A stretch of DNA of 64,000 nucleotides from Margaritifera margaritifera (GCA_029931535.1 JAQPZY010000514.1:62001-126000), one strand, 5' to 3'. Shown: positions 33,319 to 45,390, counted from the stretch's first letter. Numbers and translations: made by a program. Notes: generated from the letters alone by a model not told the origin.

Positions 33319-34644
33319 GCGAGCGCCACGGGGAAATGTTACACACGTGCATTTGATGTCATATCAAGATACCGTCACGATATAACTTGGACATATTTAT
33401 CTGTTCCACTGAACCATTGCAAGCCATGACTTGTGCGAAATAATTTTCTTACTTTGGCAATATTTAAAGAAAAAAATATTTAACGACTTGCTCGAAAACA
33501 CTTGAAGATTTTACCATTTCAGTTTAAAACTAATTTGCTATATGTTTTGTTTTTTTTGTTTGTTTTTTTAGTGCTGTCACACTTTACACCATTTTAGTCT
33601 GAAAACATGCAGCTCTAAATAAAAAATTAAAAGTAAAAAGACTGCTGATCATTTATATTTTGTTACCTTGATTTGACAAAATCAGCAATGCTGCTGTCAT
33701 GTTCCTGAATAGCTCAGTCGATAAGCAGAGGAAACGAGAATATAACAGATACTAAATTTGGCATTCAATTTAAGATGCTATATTTGTTTCACCGTTGAAA
33801 ATATAATATGTGTAATTGTGTTACTGCGGCAGTATTTTTTATAAAACAGTACGACAGCACTCTTTGGTGTTTTTTTTCAAAAATTGTCTTTGTATTTAAC
33901 AAATCAATGTTGTGAACTTCATAATTGCGAATCTAACGTTTAACGAAATTCGCAAATTTTACTTTCAACAATTTAACGTCTTAATTGTAATAAACAACAC
34001 ATACTTATATCTCACACATAATTTAGTTTTCTCTCCATCTGGCTAGATTCACTCAGATTTTTCTTACATAAAAGAAAGATATATTTACTACCACATGATT
34101 TTTGTTCCCACTTTGACTTAGGTAATATTGAGATTTGTAACAGAAATAAAACAAGAACATATCAAAGAATATTTAACTTAATATTGTTTTTATTATTATT
34201 CATCTTCTTTTCCTTTATAGACAGATGCAACATAAAGGGTTGAACGCTTCACGCTGTATATGTTGCCTCCTCAGAATTCATTAAATTTATGTAAAAACGT
34301 ACAAACAAATTAGCCTAATGTTCAGTCATAGTGATTGTTTTAAATCTTGATGTTTCAAATAGTCCATTTAACTATGTTTGAAAGAAATGGAATGATTGAA
34401 GAAACATCGCGTTGTTGATGATGGTTATTATGATGATTGTAACAATAATAAATACATAAACAAATAAATAAATAAATACTTAAGTTTTCTGGATAATAAA
34501 TCTTACTGTATATATCACAGACATCACTTAAATCTTGGTATAACGTGGATTGAATTGAATGAGGGGGTACACATGTCTTTTAAGACAAACTGATCCCTGT
34601 CGTCTTTTTTTTAAAATAGGAAATGACGTCCTAACATGCATCGT

Positions 34645-34711
34645 GGGTCGCAATAGCTCAGTTGGAATAGCATCTGACTCGTAATCCAAGGGACGTGGGT
34701 TGGGTGTGTCC
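34645..34711 (+). other. tRNA-like sequence (Thr-CGT-like), copy 1
   Basis: GCAATAGCTCAGTTGG matches a tRNA D-arm/A box, and CTGACTCGTAATC matches an anticodon arm with CGT. The T-arm is degenerate (GGGTTGGGTG instead of GGTTCGAATC), so this is a tRNA pseudogene or a SINE head. Confidence 0.5.
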
Positions 34712-34740
34712 TTCAGAAGGGTACGTGGTCCTCATTTCTT

Positions 34741-34741
34741 A

Positions 34742-34793
<52 letters not shown>
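34741..34793. repeat. (AT)n microsatellite, copy 1
   Basis: Directly downstream of the tRNA-like sequence. Confidence 0.95.
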
Positions 34794-34939
34794 CGTGTTG
34801 CGAGTGCTATTACAAACATCCAAGCATGAACGATCCAACTATAAGCATGCATTTACCTTCACCAAAAATATCATATGGTTCTCTTTCTTATGGCGTGTTA
34901 AACGTAGCATAATTCAATAAAATCAATTGATATACAATA

Positions 34940-35290
34940 AATTTAATTTATATTCCGCAATTTTTCAGTTTCTATTCGATATTTCCTATTTGAAGATAAG
35001 AATTATCTTTTATATGCGATATTTTGCATTCATAGCCGATGTTGCTCATTCATATTCTATACATTATATTCATATGCTATATTTTACATTCAATTCGATA
35101 TTTTCAATTTAAATGGAATATGTGTCATTTGTATTCAATACTAATCTTTTCTGTAAATGATAATGTTCATTTACATTCAATGTTATTCATTTATATTGAA
35201 TAATTTATATTCATATCCGATATTTTGCATTCATATCCGATATTTACCATTTGTATACAATATTAGCTTGTATTCATATTCAGCGATTTA
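34940..35290. repeat. Degenerate AT-rich array of ~20-bp units, copy 1
   Basis: Variants of ATTCATATCCGATATTTTGC recur about fifteen times with substitutions and small indels. The same array is at about 58,825-59,165. Confidence 0.65.
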
Positions 35291-36704
35291 TTTTCTGTGT
35301 AAACTAGTGTCACCTCTCTGGTAAATGAAGATTTGTGGGTAATTTTATAGATAATTCGGTTTCCAGAAGCCATGTGCACGATGTAATGATAGTTTGCTCA
35401 TGGCTCCAGGGCATATAAATAAGTCAACACATGGCACAGAAAATGGATTGAGCAGATCTTGTTGTTACAGTTAAACAGGGCGACCTGGCTAAAATATCAA
35501 CAAAATCCGAGAATGTGCAGGTGACCGTGACCAATAAAAATGACGTGTTTGATCAAGATTCTTTGCTCTCTGCTAAAATTATGCTTTTCTCGTTTGACTG
35601 ATTGTATTGGTCATTAAGTTACAAATTGACTGTAATAAACAACGCCATACGGGAATGCCCCGTGTGTAACTTGTATGGAGGAGAGCAAGAGGGCACCTTT
35701 TACCTAGGTAATGGGGTAACTCTAACAAAAACGGTCGGCGATTGAGGTATGCAAGGCCACTTATTAACCCTACAGTACAATATATGTGTCAACAGACATC
35801 TTAAGTTCACCCTGAACCGCAAATCTGGGATCTAGCAATCGGATTGGATAAACTCCTAATTTCAACCAAGCAGATACCCCGATTCCATATTTGAAGTTAA
35901 GGATATTTAGAGAAAAGTTAGTCAGCCTTGCTGTAGATTTACAAAGTTACAGTATTGGCCAGACTGGCTCTCACCGCTTTGCAGCCCTTAATTAGTATTA
36001 TCTATACAAGTTTGAAGTATATGATAAAATATTTACTCATACCGGACACTTAAGAACGTGTATATACGCTGGAGGTGGTGGTGTAGCACTTAGTTAGCAC
36101 ACTGGCCTCTATTTTCAGAGCTTTCGGGTTTTAACCTTAGTGGAGGTGAGAACTTGTACCTCCCTAAGCATATTTAGGTGGAGCATTGACATGTTAAAAT
36201 TCTTATTGACATAATAAAGTTAATAGACCTACAGTACTGTATAAAATCAAACACGTTGTTTTCATGGGATGACTTCTTGCTGAGGATGCAGATTCACCAC
36301 ATGGGTTCTGGAAACGGACATTTTCTTTTTAAATTATCAGTCATTTATCAGACAAGTTACATTAAAACATATATCAGATTGGAGGAAAACTATTAGCAGT
36401 CATGGGTTTGGAGCGTTACGACTAGAGGGTTTGTGTAATGATAAACCCTGTAATTTCTCTTTTGTGTGTTGATATCTATCTTAAATATTGTATTTGAAGC
36501 AGTGGCCTAGCAACCGTCGAAGCAACCCCGCAACTTGTTTTATTGGACCCATAGTTATTTATTTATTTATTTTTTTTTTGCCGGGGGGGGGGGGATCTCT
36601 TGGAGGTGAGACACAATCTTCTTGATTCGGGGAAAACTTGTAAACATATGATCTTAAATAGCCGGGAAAAGTTGGTAAAGTTGGGATGCTGAAACAGTTA
36701 GGAC

Positions 36705-36867
36705 GCACTACCTAACGTCCGATATAGACACTGCCCCAGCTGTTGCAGGGCGTTAGAAGGTTACTGGTAGACACATGACCTAGGTAAGTCTGAAATCCGT
36801 CTCCGAAATCCGTTCACACTAGAGACCGGGTGCATGTAGATTAGCGATTCCGATATGTTCCTTGTCT
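36705..36867 (+). repeat. Left inverted repeat of the polB2 element, copy 1
   Basis: The sequence from GCACTACCTAACGTCCGATA to CCGATATGTTCCTTGTCT is found inverted at 42754-42882. The first 93 bases match at about 84% by eye, with one 34-bp length difference after that. It sits just outside the coding remnants of the second element. Confidence 0.75.
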
Positions 36868-37156
36868 AGCGATATAGTATAAACAATGGATCTAAATGCT
36901 ATCTTTGAAAATTCTGTGTGTGCACATCAGATGAAACAAAAGTCAGAAATAAAAGTCAGAAGAATGGTTATCTACGATGCCAACCATGGTAGATGGCACT
37001 GAGTTGGCCACATTTTTTGGTATCTGCCCATATGGATCGCCAGAAGAAAACAGTTTGGCCTTTGGGGAATGTTATTTGAGCCCGTATTCAGAAATTATAT
37101 CGAGATCACTACAGGTGAGAAAGTCATGAGCAACGTCACCTAGATCCGAAAAATAT

Positions 37157-37760
37157 ATGGATTCAGATACAAATCAGGACAGCTACATAGCAGACGGCAA
37201 TAAAAGTTTGCTTCTGGAATTCAAGTGTCCCTTATTAAGATATGTCCGCAAGCTGACTGATTATTATTTGCCACAAGTACTGTCCGGCCTTGAGCTTTCT
37301 GTCATAGCATCATACGGTCTCCTTGTCGACACGAGTTTTCGAAAGTGTTCGCTAAGCCAACTTGGATTCTATCAGGAATATGACACAAAATTCACAACAG
37401 AGACTACGGCGGATATGAGAAGGATCCAATTGCGATAGCCATCATATCATTCTTTGGCGGCTAGGGTGATTTCACTGACCTAGGCGAATCTACCGAAGCA
37501 GAATTATTATTGTTCCTGAAGAAAGATCTGCATAAAGAACACAGCTACGTTATCGCAATCATTCAAGACCAGCCTGACTGTATTTCTGACTGATGATATC
37601 ACCAGGAAGTATCCAGAAGGAAAGCTAGTTGCCGTCTTGCATTGGACATTGTTTAAAATTACCTACAATTATATTGCTCGCGTGCAAGGTTATGACAAAA
37701 CAACCAAGAGCGCCATATCAAATTTGCGACAAATTGTATCTGAATTTACCACAGTAATAT
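37157..37760 (+). pseudogene. Unidentified gene of the polB2 element, copy 1
   Basis: An ATG-started frame of 93 residues (37157-37438) reads YVRKLTDYYLPQVLSGLELS and FYQEYDTKFTTETTADMRR. After a stop, coding-like sequence resumes in another frame at about 37,573-37,760 (ITRKYPEGKLVAVLHWTLFK). The disablements are shared with the copy at 60,902, so they predate the duplication. Family not recognised. Confidence 0.4.
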
Positions 37761-37761
37761 A

Positions 37762-38061
37762 ATGTACAAATTTGACTCAGAACGAATACTGGCAGCGTAC
37801 GAGCGCGCATACAACTTTAAAGTAACATTGCCCACAGGCTGGAATATAGAAGATGTCAGTTGGATGGTACAAGAAATAAGATCGTTGAATGCCGCATATA
37901 AATTTATCAAGGACGCTCTTAAATTTTTTTATCACACATCAAAAGAACATCTTGATCACTTTGATTTTCAAGCTACGATTGCTATTGAGCTAGAAAGATC
38001 AAGACGCATACTAGGAGAAGAACTAAGCCTTAGATTAGTCAGCATTTGTTTTTCACCGTAG
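37762..38061 (+). CDS. Unidentified 99-residue ORF, copy 1
   Basis: The frame reads SERILAAYERAYNFKVTLPT, WNIEDVSWMVQEIRSLNAAY and SKEHLDHFDFQATIAIELER. It looks helical and charged. It is intact in both copies (61,507-61,806), with mostly conservative or single-base differences, and follows the preceding remnant directly. No family recognised. Confidence 0.4.
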   Translation: MYKFDSERILAAYERAYNFKVTLPTGWNIEDVSWMVQEIRSLNAAYKFIKDALKFFYHTSKEHLDHFDFQATIAIELERSRRILGEELSLRLVSICFSP

Positions 38062-38529
38062 TTTAGAAAACCACCATTGCTTTTACCCTCAATGGAACGC
38101 TATTATTTTGAAAGCTGCGGTGATGATATTTATTTTTCATATATTTTTTCGTATTTTCCAACGCACATTGGACTTAGTTCGACAACCATATTGTCTACAA
38201 TCCTGAATTCTTTCACCAAGTCCGTCATGTAGAATGTAGCACCACGAAAGCAAGTCTTAATCTGATATAGGAATATTTTTGGTTCGTGATGTAAACGTAT
38301 TTGCACATAGCTTGTTTATTCTAATTTTCGTTCTCAGATTTGCTGAAGTCGGCATGTGTTACAATGCCAGCATCAGAAATAATCAGAAAATATGGATTTA
38401 AAAAATGTGTTACTACTGGCAATACATCAAGTGCTTAACGCTATCGGACTTGCTGACAACAAAAACAACAAGCGCTTATAATATCTGTAGGATCTTTTGA
38501 AACAGTAAGTCCATTTGACATATTTGGTA

Positions 38530-38768
38530 GTATACAATAAGTACTTCGAACTGTTCTTTTATGAATTATATAATATCTCGCACAGTAGATAATATGTATT
38601 TACTGTTCAGGTGCGGCTTTTCTGCTTCAAGCTGTGGCTCATGTTGTGTCTTTTCTGCTTGAGGTTGTGGCTGCTCGGGTTGTGGCTGCATCTTTTCTAA
38701 TTCTGGTTGTGGTGCGGATCATCAGACAAATATTTTCCATTGTATTTGTTATCAGGCAGTGCCATCAC
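38530..38768 (-). pseudogene. Pro/Gln/Glu-repeat ORF, copy 1, frameshifted
   Basis: The minus strand matches the intact frame at 62275-62517, which has PQPQ/PQPE repeats. A one-base deletion in the GGCTGCGG stretch near 38,714 breaks it in this copy. Confidence 0.4.
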
Positions 38769-39037
38769 TTAAATAATTGTTTCTACGTTTTCATTATCCA
38801 AAACAATTTATTTGTAACAATAGCGCTTGTCGGCTTGTTAGTTGCTTTTAATGTTGTTGTTGTTGTTGTGTTTTGCAAAATTTGATTGCACATATATGCC
38901 TAGTCAGCACATAGTTCTATTGTTTCTCCTTCATTAAATTTTCTGCGTTCTATTTTCTTGGTTTGAATCACTATTCTTAAGGTTAATATGTTTTCAAAGA
39001 CCACTCATATGTTTCTATCAGCGCTGGCTGATTCATT

Positions 39038-41380
39038 TTGTCATTGCAGAACTTTATTAGCTTGTCATATTTGTCTCATACGTCAAGATATAATCCTCTA
39101 CGTGGCAAATTATATCTGGAGCAACTTGCAAGACTCAAAGCTAATCAGAGGTACATCAAAGTTCAGAATAAGTATTACAAGTGTTTTATGTGGGCTTTGT
39201 TATCTGCCTTGTATACTGTACCAAAAGATCCTAATAGAGTTAGCAAATATGCTCTGTATCAAAGCACGTTAAATGTTTTGTCGAACACGTTAGAGACTGC
39301 GCCAATGTTGCAAAATCTATTATGCCTTATAAAAATAATAACACGGAAAAATTTGAAAACGTTTCTGGTATGACAAAGGTGTCCTTTATTATATACACTG
39401 ATTTTGAATCACTGTTCCTACCTTAGGCACAGATTACTATCCAAATACATTTTCTACGAGAAAATATCAGGACCACGTTCCTTGTGGCTATGCTTATAAC
39501 GTCATCTGCGTCAATAATGAGTTAAGCAAGCCCACACAATTATAGCGCGGATTAAACATTTTATACAGAGCTTGCTAGGCGAAGTAGATTATATAAATCG
39601 CATTCCACCAGCAAATATAATTTGTGATGTGGAAGACCGAGAAAACTCTGCGTCTTCTACATCATGTTGGATATGCAAGCAGAAACTTGGAGATAACAAA
39701 GTTCACGATCAATGTCACTGCAATGGACACTAGCGTGGAGCAGCTCATAATAAATGCAACCTGCGACTGAAGGCGCCAGAGTTTATTCTAGTGGTTTTTC
39801 ATAATTTGCGAGGCTATGACTCTCATCTCATCGTAAAAAAGGGAAAATGCGACAAGAAGATAACGTGCATATCAAACAACCTAGATAAATACTTGTCGTT
39901 CTCCGTGGACGAACTGCGTTTTATTGACAGCCTGCAATTCATGAACACTTCACTTAAGAAGTTAGTCAAGACCGCAAGCGTATTTAGATATTTTGCAGAG
40001 GAATAACAACGAGACATTCTGTTGCCAACAATAAATACTTGCCAGAATCCGAGAAAGCGTCTGGAAACAAAATATATCACATAGCACTGTTCAAATATTC
40101 TTTATCAATGGGCCATGTCATAGAAGCTGCCCGTTGGCGATTTTTCTTTTTCACAGAAAAAAATATTACATGGTGATGATAACACAGGCTACATTTTGGA
40201 GGTCGATCTAGAATATCATGGTGAGCTACATGAAGCGTATAATAACTATCCTTTGGCGCCAGAAAGTATCATTGCAGACGACGCAAAAAAGCACTTATTC
40301 AACAACGCTTAAGAAGAAACTTGGCGTCAAAAACTTCAATGTGTTCCAAAGCTGATTCCGAATCTGATGGATAAGACGCGCTGTGTCCCTCATTACAAAA
40401 ATCTGAAGCAGTTTCTTCGTCTGGGAAAGGGGTTGATTGAAATTCACTGTGTCGTAAAATTTAGACATGATGCTTGGCTAAAGACTTTTATTGATTTCAG
40501 CACAACGAAACGATCGTCTGCGATAAAATAATTCGAACTAGATTTTTTTAAAAGTTGATTAACAATTCTGAATATGGTAAAGTCACGGAAAACATACGGA
40601 AGCGAGTCAACAAGAGCTTGTAAACCATGTGGTGCGGTGTGATAAATTGGTTGCCGATCCTGGCTTCATCTCTGTGAAACATTTTGATTACAACTTAGGA
40701 AAACGACGCACCTAAAATTAAACACGCCTATCGATTTTGGGATTGACGTGCTCGAGCTTTCTAAGTTGCTTATGAACGATTTTCATTACAATGTGGTCAA
40801 AGCAAATGTGGCGACAGGACCAAGGTTTTGCTAGCTAATGCTGATTCGCTTTGCTATGAAATTACTGCAGAAAATATTTATGACGGTATACTCGTGATGA
40901 GAGATCAATTTGATTTTCCTAGTTGCTCTCGAGAAGAAAGCAACCCACTCAGCAATCATCAAGAAGATTATTGCAATATTCAAGGAAGAGAACATGGCAA
41001 CCATAGCAGAGATTATAGCACTGAGATCCAAAATGTATTTGCTGAAGTTGCTGGGCCAATCACAAAGTCGTCAAAGATGTTATCACATATGATGATTACT
41101 TGGCAGCGCTATCTGCAGAAAACCACTATGCTAGGATGAAGACGTTCAAAATCAAACTATCACATTCTAAATGCTGTCGTGCTAAATAAAATTGGTCTAT
41201 GATGATGAAAGGTTCATCTTGGACGATTGCGTTAGCACGCGAGCCCATGGCCACTACGGAAACAAAGAAGCAGATATTCTAGCGCCAGATGTTTTTGAGG
41301 AACTGAACTTAATATGATCAACAACAAAAAAAGACGAAACAAATTATTTACAAAATATTACTAAAAAAACTATTTGTGAA
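39038..41380 (+). pseudogene. DNA polymerase B of a second type (polB2), copy 1
   Basis: This is a decayed viral/organellar-type polB, different from polB1. Order: N-terminal YNPLRGKLYLEQL...CFMWALLSALYTVPKDPNRVS (39.1-39.3 kb); an endonuclease-VII-like zinc site SCWICKQKL...HDQCHCNGH...CNLRLK (39.65-39.78 kb); exonuclease VVFHNLRGYDSHLI (39.8 kb); palm motif A GYILEVDLEYHGELH (40.2 kb); NYPLAPES; KLIPNLMDKTRCVPHYKNL (40.35 kb); motif B region with NNSEYGK equivalents (40.55 kb); motif C region LLANADSLCYEI (40.85 kb), where DTDS has become NADS; and the end AHGHYGNKEADILAPDVFEE (41.25 kb). Many stops and shifts. Confidence 0.85.
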
Positions 41381-41559
41381 GCCTAGGCGAAATTAAAGCT
41401 GTAACGCGCGTTGTTCACTTTTGAAAAGGTTGTATTTATCGTGCCAATGCAGCACATCTGTATTGATTGACTGTTAGCGCCTAAGATTGTTCCGACTTGA
41501 ATCATGGAAGCAAATCGCTCTTGCTTCTGCGTTTCTAAATTTGTCGCCTGCACTGGACG

Positions 41560-41822
41560 TTGTCTTGCCATCTTGCGTTTTCCGGTGCCACCTCGTTTGC
41601 AATTTCCTTAGGTGTAACATCCTTGAAATGTTATCTTTATTTGTTAGATCTTATTCCATTCATGTGCTCCAGGACGTGAACTTCTGGGATAATACCATGA
41701 TTACTTTCGTAATCAAAACGATGTGCCAGCATGCTCTTTTGCGCAACGCCAACACCTGATTCCCTAACTATAATGCAGCCATTGTTCATTGGCTGGTTAG
41801 CGATCAGGCGCTTACGTTGCAC
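41560..41822 (-). pseudogene. HNH endonuclease remnant A
   Basis: Minus-strand sequence AHRFDYESNHGIIPEVHVLE and HMNGIRSNK, then after one TAA KDVTPKEIANE, follows the HNH_3-type pattern (aromatic-rich HRF-YE, HG-IP, (D/E)H-NG-(x)SDN, NL--VTxxEN). The lead Asp of DH is Glu here. It is convergent to polB2. Function as a nicking or homing-type endonuclease is inferred from the family only. Confidence 0.5.
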
Positions 41823-41934
41823 GTGCCGTATCTCGCCAAGCTAATTTGACTAGTAATTGTCGTAGACAGGATGCATACGCCGGGCGGCCATTATATAGTA
41901 TAATATTGTGTCAATCTGAACGTTTGATGTCGCC

Positions 41935-42020
41935 AAGCAAAGGAAAAGATAAATAAGTAAATAAATAAATAAATACATTAATAAATAAATAAGTAAATAA
42001 AATAGAATAAAATAAAAAGG
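41935..42020. repeat. AAATA-type microsatellite
   Basis: Imperfect (AAATA)n/(AATA)n run. Confidence 0.85.
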
Positions 42021-42199
42021 AAGGCAATACAACAACACATTGTACAACCTCCGGCGAATGAAAAAGAAAACTAACAATCGCGAATTGGAGGGTAAGATTT
42101 ATCTTTTACCCCATTGCATCGGAACAATACAGAACAACGGCTGGTGCCAAGTATGTTCTCTACTTTGCACATTTAACTAAAACAATTCTTCTTCGCCAG

Positions 42200-42480
42200 A
42201 AATGATGTTGGTCGTCAACACAGGACGGACTATGTTGTATGCTTACCTACTTCACCACGCAGGTTGTTTGTCTTGCTTGATACGGCTTCTAAATATTTGA
42301 TTTTGTTTTCTGATTTGTCGCCGTTGATGGGGTCGATTATAATACCTTTCGGCATTGGACCGTGATGGCACTCGAAAATAAACATGTATGCGCTCAATAC
42401 TTTTGAAATCTGCCTATGCTGGAGACAGCAATGAGCACCGAGCCGTTGTTTTTCGGATTCTTTGTAAGAATATTATGACG
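42200..42480 (-). pseudogene. HNH endonuclease remnant B
   Basis: On the minus strand: YMFIFECHHGPMPKGIIID then PINGDKSENKIKYLEAVSSK and TNN. This is the HNH_3 core (HG-IP-G--IDHINGDK-DN-I-NLE-V---TNN) with Pro in place of the DH histidine. Upstream frames remain open for some 60 bp. It is a separate copy from remnant A and lies between it and the right inverted repeat. Confidence 0.55.
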
Positions 42481-42753
42481 CAAGATATGCTGACATCGCC
42501 GTCCTGATTGTCCTCATTGGCCTCGCATAGGTGGTAGGCTGGCTAATCTTTCCAAACCATGATGTATCAGTATATTTCTCTCTCTTATTGTACATTTTTT
42601 GTAAACGCTGATATAGACATCATATATATATCAACTTTCAGAAGGCGGCTATTGGCAACACTAATATGAGATCAAATGCGCGCGAAACAATCTTTTTGCA
42701 AAATCCCAGTCTAGGACCGGATGCTAGCCCTCTTAATCTTTTAGTTCCTCAGC

Positions 42754-42882
42754 AGATAAGGAACATATCGGCATTGCTAGTGTGAGGCTGATTTCAGACT
42801 TATCTAAGTCATGTGTCTACCCGTAATCTTCTAACTTCTTGCCACCGCTGGGGCCGTGTCCACATCGGATGTTAGACAGTGC
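42754..42882 (-). repeat. Right inverted repeat of the polB2 element
   Basis: Reverse complement of the left repeat at 36705-36867. Conserved blocks include GTAGACACATGAC, TAAGTCTGAAATC and CCGATATGTTCCTT. It lacks a 34-bp stretch present on the left. Confidence 0.75.
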
Positions 42883-43059
42883 CTCATAGATGTTTCTTAA
42901 TCCTATGAATTGACTCCAGCCCAAATGTCACGACATAGTTGCCAACCCCGTGAAACACCAGAACTTTCAACAGCTATATATACATAGTCTTCAATTTGTG
43001 TATAAATAGGTATATACTACGTTTGCAAGCTTGTGGTCAGGTAAATTTGCATATTTGTG

Positions 43060-45390
43060 TGTAGCTAAAATAGATTTGCAAATCAGGGAAGTAACTATTG
43101 TGTGCCTGCCATTCATTCAATTTTATTTTGCCCTGTTCTCCACTGCTCTTTGGGACTTTACAAAGACCAGGCCTGCCCACTCTTTGATATTGTCTTCCCA
43201 TCTCTTCTTCTGTCTGCCTCAATTTCTCTTTCCTCTCGCTGTGCCCTGTAGGATTGTCTTTGACAGGCCAGTTGAGTGTGAGACGTGACCATACCATCTT
43301 AGTTTGCGTTTCTTTACAGTGGTAAGCAGATCTTCATAAGGTCCAATTGCACCTTGGATTTTAGTGCTCACCTCCGCATTAGAGACGTGGTCTAAGTATG
43401 ACATTTTCAGGATCCTTCGATAACATCTCATCTCTAAGTCATGGATTCTTCTCTCTAATTCTGTTGTTAGGGTCCATATCTCACATGCATATAGGAATAT
43501 GGACATGACGAGGGAGCGCATAAGCTTGATCTTGGACCCAAGCGTGATGTTGCTGTCTTTCCAAATAGGCTTCAGCCTAGCCAGAGGAGCTGTTGTCTGC
43601 GCAATCCTGGAAACAACCTCAGGTTTTGAACCTTCATCAGAGGCAAAAGCACCTAGGTACTTGAAGTTTGTTACTGTTCTCAGCTTCTGCCCATTCACTA
43701 TCACGATCAGAGACTAGGTCCATGGGGTGGGCCAATCTCCTGTTTGCCAGATTTGGTTGCAGATTGTTGTGAGTTCCTCCTGCTTGAACAACTTCTGCTA
43801 GTATATTGTCTACCCCAGCTGACTTACCCTTCTTTAGTGCCTTTACATCAGCCTCTACTTTGTCCCTGAGGATCGGGTAGTCAACCTCTGTTGTGGTCAG
43901 CGGTACGTTTAGTACAGCTTGGTCTCCAGAAGTATCTTAGTTGTAAAGCTCAGAACAGTATTCCGTCCATCTGTTAAGAATGTCTTGGTTTTCTGTCAGA
44001 CTCTTACCAGCCTTGTTCTGAACATTATTAGATCTCCCCTGTTTCTCTGTTATCAGGTCTTTCACCAACTGGAATGCCCTTTTACTGTCATTCTGGTTCA
44101 GGCTTTTCTCGACTTCCTTGCATTGGTCCTCTAACTAGCTTTCTTTTGCTTTCTTTATGCTCTTCTTAATCCTGTTGTTAATCTCATTGTATTATTTTGC
44201 TCTTTTATGATCTCCTCACTTACTCCTCAGTTTTCTCCTCACATTGCAGAGGTCGAGGATATCTTCTGTGACCCAAGGCTTCTTTATTCTACGATGCTTG
44301 CCAAGGATCTCCCCGGCTGTGTCTATTACTGCCTTGTTGAAGGTGATGGTCAAGGAGTCTAGGTTTATTTCTTCATGTCCCAGAATTGTGAGTGGTGCAA
44401 ATGTGCCGCCTATTGATGTTTCAAATGCTTGTGTCACGCTTGGCTCTATAAGTTTTTCAAGTTCGAAGCTGATCCTAACTTGTCTTGGCTTATTGGTCTT
44501 CCTCAGACGAAGTTTAATAGTCATCATCATCAAGTCATGGTCGCTTCCTATATCAGCTCCTGGGAAGCTACGTGTTCTGGCAATCTTTACGCTAGACCGG
44601 AAGCGCTTTCTCACCAAGATGTAGTCAATCTGATTGTGATGTTTTACGTCTGGGGTGTGCCAAGTCCATCTTCTGGATAGCTTTTGGGGGCCAAGGGTGT
44701 TCGTTAGCACTAGGTTATTGTATGTTGCGAAGACCCGGAGCTTGAGTCCTCTCTCATTGGTCTGCTTATAACAGTATGGACAACATATTTCTCTTCAGTC
44801 TACTTGTGCGTCTACTCCTACCTTAGCATTCCAGTCTCCTTGAATAACCAGAATATCCTTCTTGGGTGTCTGGTCTATGAGAGTTTGAAGCTGGTCCAGT
44901 TCCTCGTCATCATGGTCAGATGTTGGGACATAGACCTGTATCATAGTGTTGTTAAAGGGAGATCCCCTCACGCGGATTTGTAATCATCCTGTTAGACACT
45001 GGTCGACAATACATGACTGCACTCACAATGTCCTTGTGTACCATAAATCCGATTCCATGTTCGTGCTTGTTCTCATGACCACTGAAGTAGATCCTGTGTC
45101 CGTCATCTGTTGATCTCTCTCCGAAATTTTTCCAGCGCATCTCGCAGAGTCCAAGGATGTGACATTGGTATCTTCCCATCTCATGGGTTAGCTCCTCTAG
45201 TTTCCCTGTTGATCTTAATGTCTTGACATTCCATGTTCCAATGGTGATATTATCTCGTACTTTGATGGTAGTTGCACCAGTAGCATACTTGTCACCTCCG
45301 TCCTGGTGTCCAGCGGATGGCGCGGTCATTGGTAACCCGGGCTGCAACCGATCCGGTATGTGAAATCTATTTATTGTCATTTCGTCATCA
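43060..45390 (-). mobile_element. LINE retrotransposon (APE endonuclease/RT), internally deleted
   Basis: The minus strand carries a non-LTR element. The 5' part (44952-45380) has the endonuclease: GTWNVKTLRSTGKLEELTHE, LGLCEMRWKNFGE, GIGFMVHKDIVSAV. The middle (44216-44710) has WTWHTPDVKHHNQIDYILVR and SDHDL, the C-terminal endonuclease active site, then a linker. At about 43,740 the RT palm core is missing, deleted between KALKKGKSAGVDN and SDRDS. The 3' part (43219-43704) has the RT tail: FKYLGAFASDEGSKPEVVSR, LYACEIWTLTTELERRI, RKLRWYGHVSHS. The relation to RTE-like or craniofacial-development-protein-2-like ORFs is from memory of the family. Confidence 0.87.

Larger units (their letters stand above)
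30855..36704. other. Non-coding spacer, copy 1
   Basis: Nearly 6 kb with no gene I can support. It carries microsatellites, a tRNA-like sequence and an AT-rich degenerate array (listed separately). At 36,550-36,592 there is a T-run and a G-run. A second tRNA-like or SINE-like stretch (GGTGGTGTAGCACTTAGTTA, then CGGGTTTTAACC) is at about 36,070-36,140. Confidence 0.5.
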
